Of a DNA stretch of 64,000 bases, positions 44,032 through 53,250 are shown piece by piece. This DNA is from Chryseosolibacter sp036402075 (GTDB lineage: Bacteria > Bacteroidota > Bacteroidia > Cytophagales > Cyclobacteriaceae), in contig DASWTP010000007.1 of assembly GCA_036402075.1 (NCBI GenBank), forward strand, positions 37,817 through 101,816, read 5' to 3'. The translations under genes and the position numbers were made by a program. Below the pieces are notes generated by a model. The model was not told where the DNA came from and ran no database searches. It saw nothing but the letters and a program-made list of their open reading frames with translations. Position 1 is the stretch's first letter. The number at the start of each line of letters is the position of its first letter.

Positions 44032-45249
44032 TTAATAGTTCGAACCTGCTCTGATCATTGAGCAACGGAAACCTACAGTTGCAGTTGCTGAATCCTGATC
44101 GAGGAATCTTCTTGTACCTGGAGACATCCAGTAAGCTACATCTTTCCATGAACCACCTTTGTAAACGCGCGTGCGATCGGTGATCAATGAAGTAAATGCA
44201 GTCGGGTTGTTGTCCTGGTTGTTATAGTTCTTGTTGTCGTCAAGGAAGCCATCTCTTCTGATCGGGTTAAGATCATCAAAGTCCTGGTATGACATCGGGC
44301 GGTACACGTCCATTACCCACTCGCTCACGTTACCGGCCATGTTGTACAATCCATAATCGTTAGGAGGGAATTCATAGATGTATGATGTGATCAACGCGCC
44401 ATCGTTCAAACGACCCGCGATACCCGCATAGTCACCGCGACCTCTCTTAAAGTTTGCGAGCATGTAACCCATCTGCTTTCCATAAGGGTTACGAACTGCG
44501 TGACCATCCCACGGATAGATTCTTTGGTGAGTTTGCATTTCTTCAAGCCACTGTGTTCCGATCAAAGCTTGTGCAGCGTACTCCCACTCAGCTTCTGTTG
44601 GAAGACGGTAAGAGGGCACCACGATACCAGATTCCAATGGAATGCGGCCATCGCTTTCTGCATATTCTTCACCTGCATCCTGAGCAAGTTTAATGTTTAC
44701 CGCGCGGGTTCTCCACACAGCGTATTTGTTAGCCTGGTTCCACGTGATACCCACCACTGGGAAATAACGGAAGCCTGGATAACGGAAGTAGTGTTCTACG
44801 TAAGGGTCGTTGAAGGCAAGTTTACCAACCCAAACCATTGTGTCTGGAAGGGCAGCCTGGTAAGCTTCCTGTGATGAATCTTTAGCGAGGTAGTGAATGT
44901 ATTCTAACCAGTGGATATTGGCGATTTCGGTTTCATCCATGTAGAAAGAGGCAACAGAAACGGTTCTTTCAAGGTTGTCGCGGTACGACATAACATCCTC
45001 TTCGAATGAGCCCATAACCGCGCGGCCACCCTCAATGAAAACCATGTTTGGCGCATCAGGCTGACCTTCGAAGGCGTTAACCATGAATCCTCCGGCATCT
45101 TCATCATTGTATGCCAGTCCTGTAGCGGTACTCATTTGTCCTGGGTTCGAAGCGTTTGGCTTGCCGCCACCGCCACCGAATAATGAGCAGGCTGAGAGAG
45201 CCACAGATCCGCCCACGACATACACGAGAGCTCTAAAAGAATACTTCAT
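44032..45249 (-). CDS. gldJ: GldJ-like gliding-motility lipoprotein (SUMF1/FGE-sulfatase fold)
   Basis: 405 residues. The lipobox ALSAC gives lipidated Cys21. A formylglycine-generating-enzyme fold spans about 65-400: PNMVFIEGGRAVMGSFEED at the start, YRLPTEAEWEYAAQALIG in the middle, NMAGNVSEWVMDVY and RVYKGGSWKDVAYW near the end. GldJ is a component linked to the type IX secretion and gliding machinery. The GGF...VFIEGG start and YMDETEIAN agree with GldJ more than GldK. It is shorter than flavobacterial GldJ (about 550). Other gld genes are not nearby. Confidence 0.8.
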   Translation of the reverse strand: MKYSFRALVYVVGGSVALSACSLFGGGGGKPNASNPGQMSTATGLAYNDEDAGGFMVNAFEGQPDAPNMVFIEGGRAVMGSFEEDVMSYRDNLERTVSVASFYMDETEIANIHWLEYIHYLAKDSSQEAYQAALPDTMVWVGKLAFNDPYVEHYFRYPGFRYFPVVGITWNQANKYAVWRTRAVNIKLAQDAGEEYAESDGRIPLESGIVVPSYRLPTEAEWEYAAQALIGTQWLEEMQTHQRIYPWDGHAVRNPYGKQMGYMLANFKRGRGDYAGIAGRLNDGALITSYIYEFPPNDYGLYNMAGNVSEWVMDVYRPMSYQDFDDLNPIRRDGFLDDNKNYNNQDNNPTAFTSLITDRTRVYKGGSWKDVAYWMSPGTRRFLDQDSATATVGFRCSMIRAGSNY

Positions 45250-45530
45250 TTTGAATTTAGATTTAAAAAGTAACTGCTAATATAAGGAGATAATCAAGTG
45301 TTTTCCAAGCTGTCGCTTCCGAATTCATCAATCTTTAATCGAACAGCGTGGAGCCGCGTTTAACTACCTATAAACGCCAATACAAAAAAACTATTGTGCG
45401 CTGGAAAATCCTATCCAATTCTGGGACGAAAACGAGCTAAATACGGCTAAATATTACGTTTAAAGAACTTTTAAACAGGCCAGTCACCGTGGCGCGTTAT
45501 TTGGTATATACAAGTGAAATTTAACCTAAC
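45250..45530. other. Intergenic region between divergent gldJ and a small gene
   Basis: 281 bases. No exact TAnnTTTG box was found for either side; TACTTTTT and TATATTAG on the minus strand are one mismatch away and could serve gldJ. Nothing else seen. Confidence 0.4.
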
Positions 45531-45785
45531 ATGTATACCCTGCAGGATTTTCGGATCATGCCATTCGAAAAGAAGTGTGATGTTATCACGTTTAACGGAA
45601 GCTATTTAAGTCAGCGTACGCTGGGCGATTGCAAGGTGTTTCTCTACCACGCTAACCTCTTCTTTATCGAAGTGTTCTATTCGCCTAAGCATCAGAAAGT
45701 GCTTATGATAAATGCGTTCGACAAGCCTATCGGCCTGGACCCTTATTTGGATAAGATTTCGCTGGCCGATTTGAAGGTAGCCTGA
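45531..45785 (+). CDS. Small conserved-looking protein of unknown function
   Basis: 84 residues. No signal peptide or domain is recognised. The sequence alternates short beta-like segments (VITFNGSYLSQRT, KVFLYHANLFFIEVFYS, KHQKVLMINAFDKPIG), so a small beta-rich fold is likely. The last 43 bases overlap the end of the convergent mfd gene, which is unusually long for this window. Isolated, with a 280-base upstream region; coding is likely from its composition and length. Confidence 0.55.
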   Translation: MYTLQDFRIMPFEKKCDVITFNGSYLSQRTLGDCKVFLYHANLFFIEVFYSPKHQKVLMINAFDKPIGLDPYLDKISLADLKVA

Positions 45786-48700
45786 CCTCGCATCTGGCTG
45801 AGCAGCTCGATTGCTGCATCCACTGATTTTATGTTCTCGACCACAAGCATAGCCTTGCCTGCACTGTCCTTGACTTTGCACTGTCGCGAATGCTTTTGAA
45901 CAAAACTGAGAATTGCCCCGAAAACGTCTGACTTGAAATATTCGTCTTTGCCGGTGATGAAGTAAGCGCGCAGCTTATCGTTTTTCAAACTGAGCTTTTC
46001 AAAACCGAGCTGTTCACCAAGCCATCGCAGGCGAACCGAATTGATCAGCTCCGAAACGGACGGAGGAATTGCCCCAAACCGGTCACGCACCTCGTTCACA
46101 AAACTTTCAAGCTGTGTTTCGTTTTTGATATTATCAAGACGAGAATACAACTGCAGGCGCTCGCTCGTGTTGCCAACATATGTCTCCGGGATCAAGATTT
46201 CAAGGTCCGTTTCAATTACGCAATCCTGAACAATGAGTTTTGCTTTTTCCGCGAGCTCGGCCGCAAACAGATCTTTGAAGTCAGTTTCTTTCAATTCCTG
46301 GATAGCATCATCGAGGATTTTATGATAGGTGTCAAAGCCAAGATCATTGATAAAGCCAGTTTGTTCGGCACCAAGTAAATTGCCGGCTCCACGGATATCG
46401 AGGTCACGCATCGCCACTTTAAAGCCATCACCCAACTCGGAAAATTCTTCGAGCGCAGCCAGTCGTTTACGGGAGTCGGAAGTGAGCAGTGCAGCTGGTG
46501 GAGTAAGCAGGTAGCAAAAGGCCTTCTTGTTGGAACGTCCTACCCTTCCGCGCATCTGGTGAAGGTCAGAAAGTCCAAACATATGAGCCGAGTTGATAAT
46601 GATCGTGTTCGCGTTCGGGATGTCGAGACCGGACTCGATGATGTTGGTGGAGACGAGAACATCATATTCGCCATCGATAAACTTCACCATCACTTTTTCA
46701 AGCTTATCGCCATCCATTTGACCATGGGCGATGCCGATCCGGGCATCCGGAACAAGTTTGTAAATCATGTTTCCGAGCGACTCGATATCGCTGACGCGGT
46801 TGTGAACAAAGAATACCTGTCCACCTCTGCGAAGCTCGTAGCTCACCGCATCACGAATGATCACCTCATCGAACGTATGGAGTTCAGTCGTTACAGGTTG
46901 CCGGTTGGGTGGAGGTGTTGAAATGATGCTAAGATCTCTGGCACCCATCAACGAGAAGTGCAGTGTTCGCGGAATTGGCGTTGCCGTGAGGGTCAACACG
47001 TCAACGTTTACTTTCAGCTCTTTCAACCGATCTTTTACCTTCACTCCGAATTTCTGTTCCTCATCAATTACCAGGAGGCCCAGGTTTTTGAATTCAACGT
47101 CTTTGCTGACGATGCGGTGGGTTCCAATCAGAACATTCACTTTGCCTTCTTTGACGTCTGCCAGGATTTCCTTGATCTCTTTATCAGTTTTGAAACGCGA
47201 CACATAATCAATTTTCACCGGGAAATTTGACAGCCGTTCCTTAAACGTCCGGTAGTGCTGCATCGCAAGAATTGTAGTAGGCACCAACACGGCAACTTGT
47301 TTTCCTTCCGTTGCAGCTTTGAATGTTGCGCGAATGGCAACCTCTGTTTTTCCAAATCCGACATCACCACAGACAAGCCTGTCCATCGGGTGCGGTTGTT
47401 CCATGTCACGCTTCACGTCTTCAGTAGCCTTGGCCTGGTCGGGCGTATCTTCATAGATGAACGAAGACTCCAGTTCGGCCTGCAGAAATCCATCCGGAGA
47501 AAATTGAAATCCCGGAGCTGTTTTTCTTTTTGCGTAAAGCTCGATGAGTTCCTTCGCAATGTCTTTAACACGCTTCTTGGCTTTGGCCTTTTTTGTATCC
47601 CACTCAGAAGATCCAAGTTTGTTAATTACCGGAGGTGATCCGTCTTTACCCGAATACTTAGAGATCTTATGTAACGAGTGAATGCTTACATACAAAAGGT
47701 CGTCATCGCGGAAGACGAGGCGGATGGCTTCCTGTTCGTGGCCATTCACCTCTTTCTTTTCGAGTCCGGCAAATTTCCCGACACCATAATCGATGTGGGT
47801 GACGAAATCACCCGGTTGCAGCGTTGAAAGCTCGCGCAAAGTCAGCGCCTTGGTTTTCGAGAACCGCTCTTTCGCCCGATATCGATGATAACGTTCGAAG
47901 ATCTGGTGATCGGTGTAGCAAACAATTTTCAAGATCGAGTCAACATATCCGTGCCGAATGGCGAACTCCAGTGGCTGGAAACGAACGTTGCTGTTGATCT
48001 CCTCAAAAATTCCTTTCAGGCGATCAAGTTGCTTAGGCATGTCGGCAGCAATGAAGTTGCTCATGCCTTTGTCCTGGTGATCGCTTAGGTTTGATGCGAG
48101 TAATTCAAAATTTTTGTTAAACGATGGCTGAGCAGAAGATTGCCACTCAAAAGTCTGCGCATTTTGAAGGAAGAAACGGCTTCCGAACTCAATGCAGGTG
48201 AAATTTTCTGCCTGGGCAGAAAACGTATAACCCTGTTCGAACAATTGCTCAGGCTTCCCAATCACTTGCGTGTGACCGCTTTCCTTCAGGATCTTTTCGA
48301 AAGACTGTTCAACTTTTTCGAAGCTTTTCTGAATGATATCGGTTGCATACTGAAAATCCTTGAACCAGAGTCGTGTGTGAGGTGAAATAAATTCGAGCAG
48401 CGACTGACGTTCTTCCTGAACTAACTTAGTCTGAACATTTGGAATAATGCTGACCGAATCGTGTTGTCCTACGGACAGCTGGGAACCCGGCTCGAAAGAC
48501 CGAATGCTGTCGACCTCATCACCAAACAATTCGATGCGGTAAGGTAATTCGTTAGCGAATGAAAAAATATCGACAATGCCCCCGCGAACCGCAAATTGCC
48601 CAGCCTCGTAAACGAAATCAGTTTTTTCGAAATCATAATTGTGCATGAATTCCTCGAGAAAAGCGATGTCGAGCTTTTCTTTAACGGCAACCGTAAACGT

Positions 48701-49123
48701 GTTGGATGCAAGCGAGCGCTTGTTGATTACCTTTTCGCTGAGCGCTTCAGGATAGGTAACGATAATTTCAGGCCGGGTCTTATTCGCAAGAAGGTTGAGG
48801 ACCTCCGCTCGCATTAAGATGTTGGCGTTCTCGACTTCTTCAAACTCATAAGGACGCTTGTACGACATCGGGAAGATCAGGATTTCGCGGTCGAGAAGGT
48901 TTTGCAGGTCGTTTTGAAAGTATCCCGCTTCTTCGCGATCCTGCACAACGATGAGGTAGTCCTGGGGATGGAGTTTGAATGCAGCTGCCACGATAATGGC
49001 ATCCAGGCTTCCGTTGAGGCCTTTGATTCGTATATTTTTTTGTTGGGGCGCTTTTATCCCTGCGGCTACGGTCTTCATCAGACCATCCGCGCGATAGATA
49101 CTTAAAAAGTCATTCGCCTTCAA
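45743..49123 (-). CDS. mfd: Transcription-repair coupling factor Mfd
   Basis: 1126 residues. Mfd removes RNA polymerase stalled at DNA damage and recruits UvrA. A UvrB-like N-terminal region is followed by the RNA-polymerase interaction (CarD-like) domain at about 437-495 (GDFVTHIDYGVGKFAGLEKK), then the translocase: Walker A GDVGFGKTE at about 586-594, the DEEQ motif in VIDEEQKFGVKVKDRLK, and motif VI with HQMRGRVGRSNKKAF. The C-terminal TRCF domain ends the protein. Size and order are normal. The 3' end overlaps a small convergent gene by 43 bases. Confidence 0.95.
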   Translation of the reverse strand: MKANDFLSIYRADGLMKTVAAGIKAPQQKNIRIKGLNGSLDAIIVAAAFKLHPQDYLIVVQDREEAGYFQNDLQNLLDREILIFPMSYKRPYEFEEVENANILMRAEVLNLLANKTRPEIIVTYPEALSEKVINKRSLASNTFTVAVKEKLDIAFLEEFMHNYDFEKTDFVYEAGQFAVRGGIVDIFSFANELPYRIELFGDEVDSIRSFEPGSQLSVGQHDSVSIIPNVQTKLVQEERQSLLEFISPHTRLWFKDFQYATDIIQKSFEKVEQSFEKILKESGHTQVIGKPEQLFEQGYTFSAQAENFTCIEFGSRFFLQNAQTFEWQSSAQPSFNKNFELLASNLSDHQDKGMSNFIAADMPKQLDRLKGIFEEINSNVRFQPLEFAIRHGYVDSILKIVCYTDHQIFERYHRYRAKERFSKTKALTLRELSTLQPGDFVTHIDYGVGKFAGLEKKEVNGHEQEAIRLVFRDDDLLYVSIHSLHKISKYSGKDGSPPVINKLGSSEWDTKKAKAKKRVKDIAKELIELYAKRKTAPGFQFSPDGFLQAELESSFIYEDTPDQAKATEDVKRDMEQPHPMDRLVCGDVGFGKTEVAIRATFKAATEGKQVAVLVPTTILAMQHYRTFKERLSNFPVKIDYVSRFKTDKEIKEILADVKEGKVNVLIGTHRIVSKDVEFKNLGLLVIDEEQKFGVKVKDRLKELKVNVDVLTLTATPIPRTLHFSLMGARDLSIISTPPPNRQPVTTELHTFDEVIIRDAVSYELRRGGQVFFVHNRVSDIESLGNMIYKLVPDARIGIAHGQMDGDKLEKVMVKFIDGEYDVLVSTNIIESGLDIPNANTIIINSAHMFGLSDLHQMRGRVGRSNKKAFCYLLTPPAALLTSDSRKRLAALEEFSELGDGFKVAMRDLDIRGAGNLLGAEQTGFINDLGFDTYHKILDDAIQELKETDFKDLFAAELAEKAKLIVQDCVIETDLEILIPETYVGNTSERLQLYSRLDNIKNETQLESFVNEVRDRFGAIPPSVSELINSVRLRWLGEQLGFEKLSLKNDKLRAYFITGKDEYFKSDVFGAILSFVQKHSRQCKVKDSAGKAMLVVENIKSVDAAIELLSQMRGQATFKSASEILSK

Positions 49124-49213
49124 CCCGTTCTGCGTTTATCCAGTTCGTGCGCTTTTTCGGAGGCCGCAAATATAAGGGATTCCGCCCCAAAGCAAACACG
49201 TCAGAAAAATCTA

Positions 49214-49221
49214 TAATTTTG
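49214..49221 (+). promoter_or_regulatory. -7 box that helps decide a start codon
   Basis: TAATTTTG is an exact TAnnTTTG match directly abutting an ATG at 49222. Since transcription should start downstream of the box, that ATG would lie before the RNA start, which favours the in-frame ATG at 49240 for the next gene. Confidence 0.5.
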
Positions 49222-49239
49222 ATGCCTATACGCTTAAGC

Positions 49240-49434
49240 ATGCGATTTCTTCAACAGCTTTTTTTGTACGTGAGTTTCACGGCATTTCTTTTTTTATTGA
49301 TCGGGTTGTACAAACCGTGGATAATGTTGTGGTGGGAAGACGTGCAAAACCGGAGGAAAGTAATAAAGGTGTACGGTGCGGTAGCCGGAGTTTGCCTGGC
49401 GTTATATTTTGGAATGAACTTAATGATAAAATGA
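49240..49434 (+). CDS. Small two-helix membrane protein
   Basis: 64 residues from ATG 49240, chosen because the promoter box ends at 49221. Two membrane helices (about 3-23 and 44-62) flank a loop with YKPWIMLWWEDVQNRRKVIK. I recall similar 60-residue membrane proteins with LYKPWIVLWWEDVQNRRKV in Bacteroidota, with no assigned function. The stop overlaps the start of the next gene in ATGA, so they are co-translated. A frame to 49147 exists but is not supported. Confidence 0.65.
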   Translation: MRFLQQLFLYVSFTAFLFLLIGLYKPWIMLWWEDVQNRRKVIKVYGAVAGVCLALYFGMNLMIK

Positions 49435-49937
49435 ACAGACTAGTTGGAATGTTGCTTCTCTGCGCCTTGATGCTCTCGGGATGTCGCTGGGAAAAAAAGG
49501 AGGCTGCGAAAAACGGTGAGGCAGCTGAGACTGCGGCCACCGCGAAAAACGATTTGCCTTTTATGCCCATCGCATTGACCGATGGAACCGTGGCGAACGC
49601 GAAGGATTTCAAAGGAAAGAACATTCTCATCTTGTTCCAGCCCGACTGTGATCATTGCCAGCACGAAGCCGAAGACATCGAAAAGCAACTTGCAGATTTT
49701 AAAGACTACAAATTGTATTTCGTGTCGGCAGCGCCAATGCCAGAAATTGAAAAATTCGCCATGACGTATAGGCTAAAAGACAAAGAGAATGTTGTCTTTG
49801 GCAATACCGCTGCGGAAAATGTGTTGAATCACTTCGGGCCGATACCGGCTCCTTCAATCTATATCTATAATGACCAAACGCTGAAGAAGAGTTTTGAAGG
49901 GCAGACTGATGTAAATGAGATTGTGAGCAGCTTGTAG
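49431..49937 (+). CDS. Thioredoxin-like lipoprotein
   Basis: 168 residues. A signal peptide ends in lipobox LSGC (Cys18), so the protein is lipid-anchored in the envelope. The thioredoxin-fold part (about 55-165) has ILILFQPDCDHCQHEAED with active-site Cys73 and Cys76, and a conserved cis-Pro (PIPAPSIYIYND). It is likely an envelope disulfide oxidoreductase or redox sensor. It is downstream of and overlapping the small membrane protein. The Ala-rich stretch after Cys18 is the usual lipoprotein linker. Confidence 0.85.
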   Translation: MNRLVGMLLLCALMLSGCRWEKKEAAKNGEAAETAATAKNDLPFMPIALTDGTVANAKDFKGKNILILFQPDCDHCQHEAEDIEKQLADFKDYKLYFVSAAPMPEIEKFAMTYRLKDKENVVFGNTAAENVLNHFGPIPAPSIYIYNDQTLKKSFEGQTDVNEIVSSL

Positions 49938-49939
49938 CA

Positions 49940-51142
49940 TTACTTGATCCGATCAGCGACAAGGACAAATTTTTTGGTTTGACCGGCAAATGCCAGAAGA
50001 TATCGATTACCGCCATCGTTCAGGGCGGTTTTCTTTTTTAGTTCAACAGGACTTAGCGGATAATTCCGCGCGATTACGTTTGCTTTTCCGTCAGGAAAGA
50101 ATCTCGCGACCACCTTTTTTTCAGGCTTAACTTCAGAAACGATCTTGAAAATTCTTCCAGGAAATTCGTTCACCAATATGTCTGCAGTATAAAAATGAGT
50201 ATTCGCCTGAATCTTGTTCAAACCAAAATTCTTTCCGATAGATTTGAACGCTCCCGCTTTTAGAATTGACGCATTAGGCTCGTACAGGTAACTGGCGGGA
50301 TCTGAGAAGTCGGACTTTGTCATCTCTTCCTCCGAAAAGTTAAAAGAAAATACCTCAGACGATGACCGCAGGAGGTTGACAGCTTCAATCGATGCCTCTC
50401 CCGAAAAATGGTTCTTACAAAGCAAGAGAAGCTCTTTCACCTCGTTATCAACAGAGACCACAAAAACCTTTGTCACATTGCCAAGCTCCTCAATGCCGAG
50501 TTTAAGATCGAGTAGAGGAGCTGCTTTTACCATCAAGTAATCTGCTGCAGCAAAAATGTTATTTTTTAGGGAAACAACGTTGGGCTGGCAATCCGAGAAC
50601 CTAAACACCTTCTTCTCCTCAAGCCTACGTGAGGGATCAATGAAAAACGCGCTTGCCTCCTGCTCTTCCGCTAAAAAAACTTCCGCCCTTATATTGTGAT
50701 GCGTGATGTTCCTTGCGCCAAGATAATTATGATTACGGGAAACTATTTCGAACAGCTCACCATCGGGCTCAAGGTAATGCACTGCTTTAAAAACCTTACT
50801 CAGGAAAAAGCTATCCACACCAAACCCGCCCGTGAGGTCGATCAGACTTTTGCACACAGGCAATGTTTGAAGAAATATTTTTGCTTTAAAAGTCGCAGTT
50901 TGCTCTGAAGAGGATTGTTCCAGATTCAGTGAACGCGGATAGATAGTGGTACTGTTATAAAACGTTGGAAATTTTTCTTTTGCTTTCTTTCTTCCCGAGA
51001 TCTGTTCGGCAACGATCGCTGCCGGAACGTCCAGCACACTTTGTTGCTTTAACACCAGCGTATTAACATCCGCGTTTTCGTTTGCGCGAATAAATTGTTG
51101 GAAAGCGGCTGAAGTTATTTTGTCCAGGATACCAGGCTCCAT
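49940..51142 (-). CDS. THUMP-like class I methyltransferase
   Basis: 400 residues. The N-terminal part (about 1-90) is helical with a STTIYPRSLNLEQSSSEQTA segment. The methyltransferase core follows: SLIDLTGGFGVDSFFLSKVF (motif I about 99-118), ASAFFIDPSRR (motif IV), and a C-terminal THUMP-like domain after about 300. RNA methyltransferases of this type use D-P-x-R near the active site. The target is probably RNA. It is convergent with the thioredoxin-like gene, two bases away. Confidence 0.8.
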   Translation of the reverse strand: MEPGILDKITSAAFQQFIRANENADVNTLVLKQQSVLDVPAAIVAEQISGRKKAKEKFPTFYNSTTIYPRSLNLEQSSSEQTATFKAKIFLQTLPVCKSLIDLTGGFGVDSFFLSKVFKAVHYLEPDGELFEIVSRNHNYLGARNITHHNIRAEVFLAEEQEASAFFIDPSRRLEEKKVFRFSDCQPNVVSLKNNIFAAADYLMVKAAPLLDLKLGIEELGNVTKVFVVSVDNEVKELLLLCKNHFSGEASIEAVNLLRSSSEVFSFNFSEEEMTKSDFSDPASYLYEPNASILKAGAFKSIGKNFGLNKIQANTHFYTADILVNEFPGRIFKIVSEVKPEKKVVARFFPDGKANVIARNYPLSPVELKKKTALNDGGNRYLLAFAGQTKKFVLVADRIK

Positions 51143-51169
51143 TGAAATTCCGCTTTGGAAGAACTAAAA

Positions 51170-51814
51170 TTAAACACAAGGAGCAGTTTTCCGAGGTCTC
51201 CAATGCAAAAAGATGTTTCGCAGGTAAATGAAGATGCCCATTCCCTGTGACACGAGGAGCACCGGGTCATTTCTGAACCAACTATACCCGATGATCATGG
51301 CGGATGCACTCGCGCTGATAATCCAAAAACCGACCGGTAACAATGACTCGTTTTTCTTTTCTGAATAGATCCATTGGTAGACGTAGCGAAGGTTTAACAG
51401 AAGCTGGCCAACGGCACCAATAGCAACGATTGGATCTGACAGGTTGCTGCTTGCAAAAATGGCGTCCAGCTTGGTTCCTTCGAGGAGGATCCAAGCCAAA
51501 GCAACGGCCGGCATGAAGAAGAGAGAAATTCTTGCAGGAGACGGAAGTACCATCCACAAATTTTTCAGCTGGAGATTCCGGATGTAGATGAAGTATGAAA
51601 GAGACTGACCAAAAATGATAACGATATCGTTGCGAATGATCCCGTAAATGAGAAAAAGGAATGAGCCTGCGAGTCCAAGCTGCCAATAGATAGCGGGAGA
51701 CACAACTTTTCCTCTTCTTTCAGAAATTATGAGCTGTGCGACCAGCCTGGCGCCAAAAAGCGACTGGGCAAAAAACCCAAGGATATAAATCCAGTTATTA
51801 TTAAAAAATTCCAT
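51170..51814 (-). CDS. Lipid-A-disaccharide-synthase N-terminal-like membrane protein
   Basis: 214 residues with six to seven membrane helices forming two copies of the LAB_N-type repeat: the first at about 8-70 (YILGFFAQSLFGARLVAQLI, SPAIYWQLGLAG, YGIIRNDIVIIFGQSLSYFI), the second at about 125-205 (AIGAVGQLLLNLRYVYQWIY, LLPVGFWIISASAS). LAB_N domains precede or accompany lipid A synthesis enzymes, but this protein is standalone. A flippase-like role (SWEET/PQ-loop-like fold) is conceivable but unproven. Confidence 0.8.
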   Translation of the reverse strand: MEFFNNNWIYILGFFAQSLFGARLVAQLIISERRGKVVSPAIYWQLGLAGSFLFLIYGIIRNDIVIIFGQSLSYFIYIRNLQLKNLWMVLPSPARISLFFMPAVALAWILLEGTKLDAIFASSNLSDPIVAIGAVGQLLLNLRYVYQWIYSEKKNESLLPVGFWIISASASAMIIGYSWFRNDPVLLVSQGMGIFIYLRNIFLHWRPRKTAPCV

Positions 51815-51966
51815 TTGCGGGCGCGAAGATAGTCAATAGTCTGCAGTCAATGGCAAATTGTGCCGGTGCGTGAATGCGGCCCTAAGATCGGAATTCACTT
51901 GGCGCAACGTCCTGGTAGTGGAGGAAATTAGCCGGGCTGAGGATAGGGAAAGAGAAACTGACGGCT

Positions 51967-51974
51967 TAAGTTTG
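51967..51974 (+). promoter_or_regulatory. -7 box directly before the HI0933 gene start
   Basis: TAAGTTTG, an exact TAnnTTTG match, ends four bases before a GTG start codon at 51979. Transcription would begin at or next to the start codon. Confidence 0.5.
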
Positions 51975-51978
51975 CGAA

Positions 51979-53250
51979 GTGGAAAAAAGCAGGTCTGAAC
52001 AATTTGATCTCATTGTTGTTGGCGGAGGAGCTGCTGGTTTTTATGCAGCGGTTCGTGCAGCTGAGCGCAGCCGTGGATTGAAAGTTTTGATCCTGGAAAA
52101 GTCGAATAAGGTTCTGGCGAAAGTGAAAATTTCCGGGGGAGGGCGTTGTAATGTTACCCACGATTGCCCGGAACCATTCAAACTTGCCAGGCATTATCCG
52201 CGGGGAGAAAAGTCGCTGAAAACGGTTTTTAAGATTCACGATGCAAAAAATACAATCGAGTGGTTTGAAAAGAACGGAGTACAGCTGAAGGTAGAGGAAG
52301 ATGGTAGAATGTTTCCTGTGACGGATGACTCCCAAACAATCATTGACTGCCTGATGCGCCAGGCGATGGCACAAAAAATAAAAATCCAGCTTGGTGAGGC
52401 TGTCATTTCTGTCTCGCAGGCACAAAATCTTTTTACCGTTACAACCCAAAGCGGAAAAATATACGACTCAACATTTCTTGTGATCGCCACAGGTGGAAAT
52501 CCGAGCCCGAAGTTCTATGAGTGGATTGGCAGACTTGGTCACACCATTGTTCCTCCGATTCCGTCATTATTCACGTTTAACGATTCTGAAGAGAAGTTCA
52601 AAGATCTGATGGGGGTTTCCGTTCCTAACGGAGAGGTAAAAATTGCTGGGACGAAGCTGTCGCAGCAGGGGCCTGTGTTGGTCACACATTGGGGACTGAG
52701 TGGTCCAGCCGTTATAAAACTTTCAGCCTGGGCGGCAGAATACCTGCATCAGCACAGCTATGAGTTCACCGCGCTGGTGAGCTGGATAGGTTCTGCGGTG
52801 GAATCGGTTGTTCAAAATCAATTGGCTGAGTTCAAGCTGTTGAGAGGGAAACAGAAGATCTACACCAATCCACAATTTGGAATTCCTCAACGATTATGGT
52901 CCCGGTTGTGTGACCTGGCACAAATCGAAGAGAATAGAATTTGGGCAGAGCTTCCGCAAAAGAATCTGAACAAGCTGATGGAGTTTTTGATTCGCTGCCC
53001 ATTTAAGATCAAAGGCAAGACAACATTCAAAGAGGAATTTGTAACGTGCGGGGGGGTCGATTTGAAAGAAATTGATCTGGAGCGGATGGAAAGTAAGCTT
53101 ATCAAGAACTTGTTTTTCGCGGGAGAGGTGTTGAACATCGATGGCGAAACTGGTGGATTCAATTTTCAGGCAGCGTGGTCAACAGGTTTCGTTGCATCAA
53201 AATCGATAACAATGAAGTACGCAATGGAAGTGCAAAATTCGCAGCGTTAG
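51979..53250 (+). CDS. HI0933/YhiN-family FAD-dependent oxidoreductase
   Basis: 423 residues from a GTG. The N-terminal FAD motif LIVVGGGAAGFYAAVRAAER is at about 10-29, and the HI0933 signature VKISGGGRCNVTHDCPEP follows at about 50-67. The middle has the FTLLRG-like alpha-helical insertion domain, and the C-terminus carries LFFAGEVLNIDGETGGFNFQ and WSTGFVASKSI. The reaction is not settled for the family. It is isolated in the plus strand; the flanking genes are on the minus strand. Confidence 0.92.
   Translation: MEKSRSEQFDLIVVGGGAAGFYAAVRAAERSRGLKVLILEKSNKVLAKVKISGGGRCNVTHDCPEPFKLARHYPRGEKSLKTVFKIHDAKNTIEWFEKNGVQLKVEEDGRMFPVTDDSQTIIDCLMRQAMAQKIKIQLGEAVISVSQAQNLFTVTTQSGKIYDSTFLVIATGGNPSPKFYEWIGRLGHTIVPPIPSLFTFNDSEEKFKDLMGVSVPNGEVKIAGTKLSQQGPVLVTHWGLSGPAVIKLSAWAAEYLHQHSYEFTALVSWIGSAVESVVQNQLAEFKLLRGKQKIYTNPQFGIPQRLWSRLCDLAQIEENRIWAELPQKNLNKLMEFLIRCPFKIKGKTTFKEEFVTCGGVDLKEIDLERMESKLIKNLFFAGEVLNIDGETGGFNFQAAWSTGFVASKSITMKYAMEVQNSQR

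Noticed and set aside
43750..44061. 103-codon plus-strand open frame
   Set aside because: It runs through the gldJ terminator hairpin and into the gldJ 3' end, with no recognisable motif.
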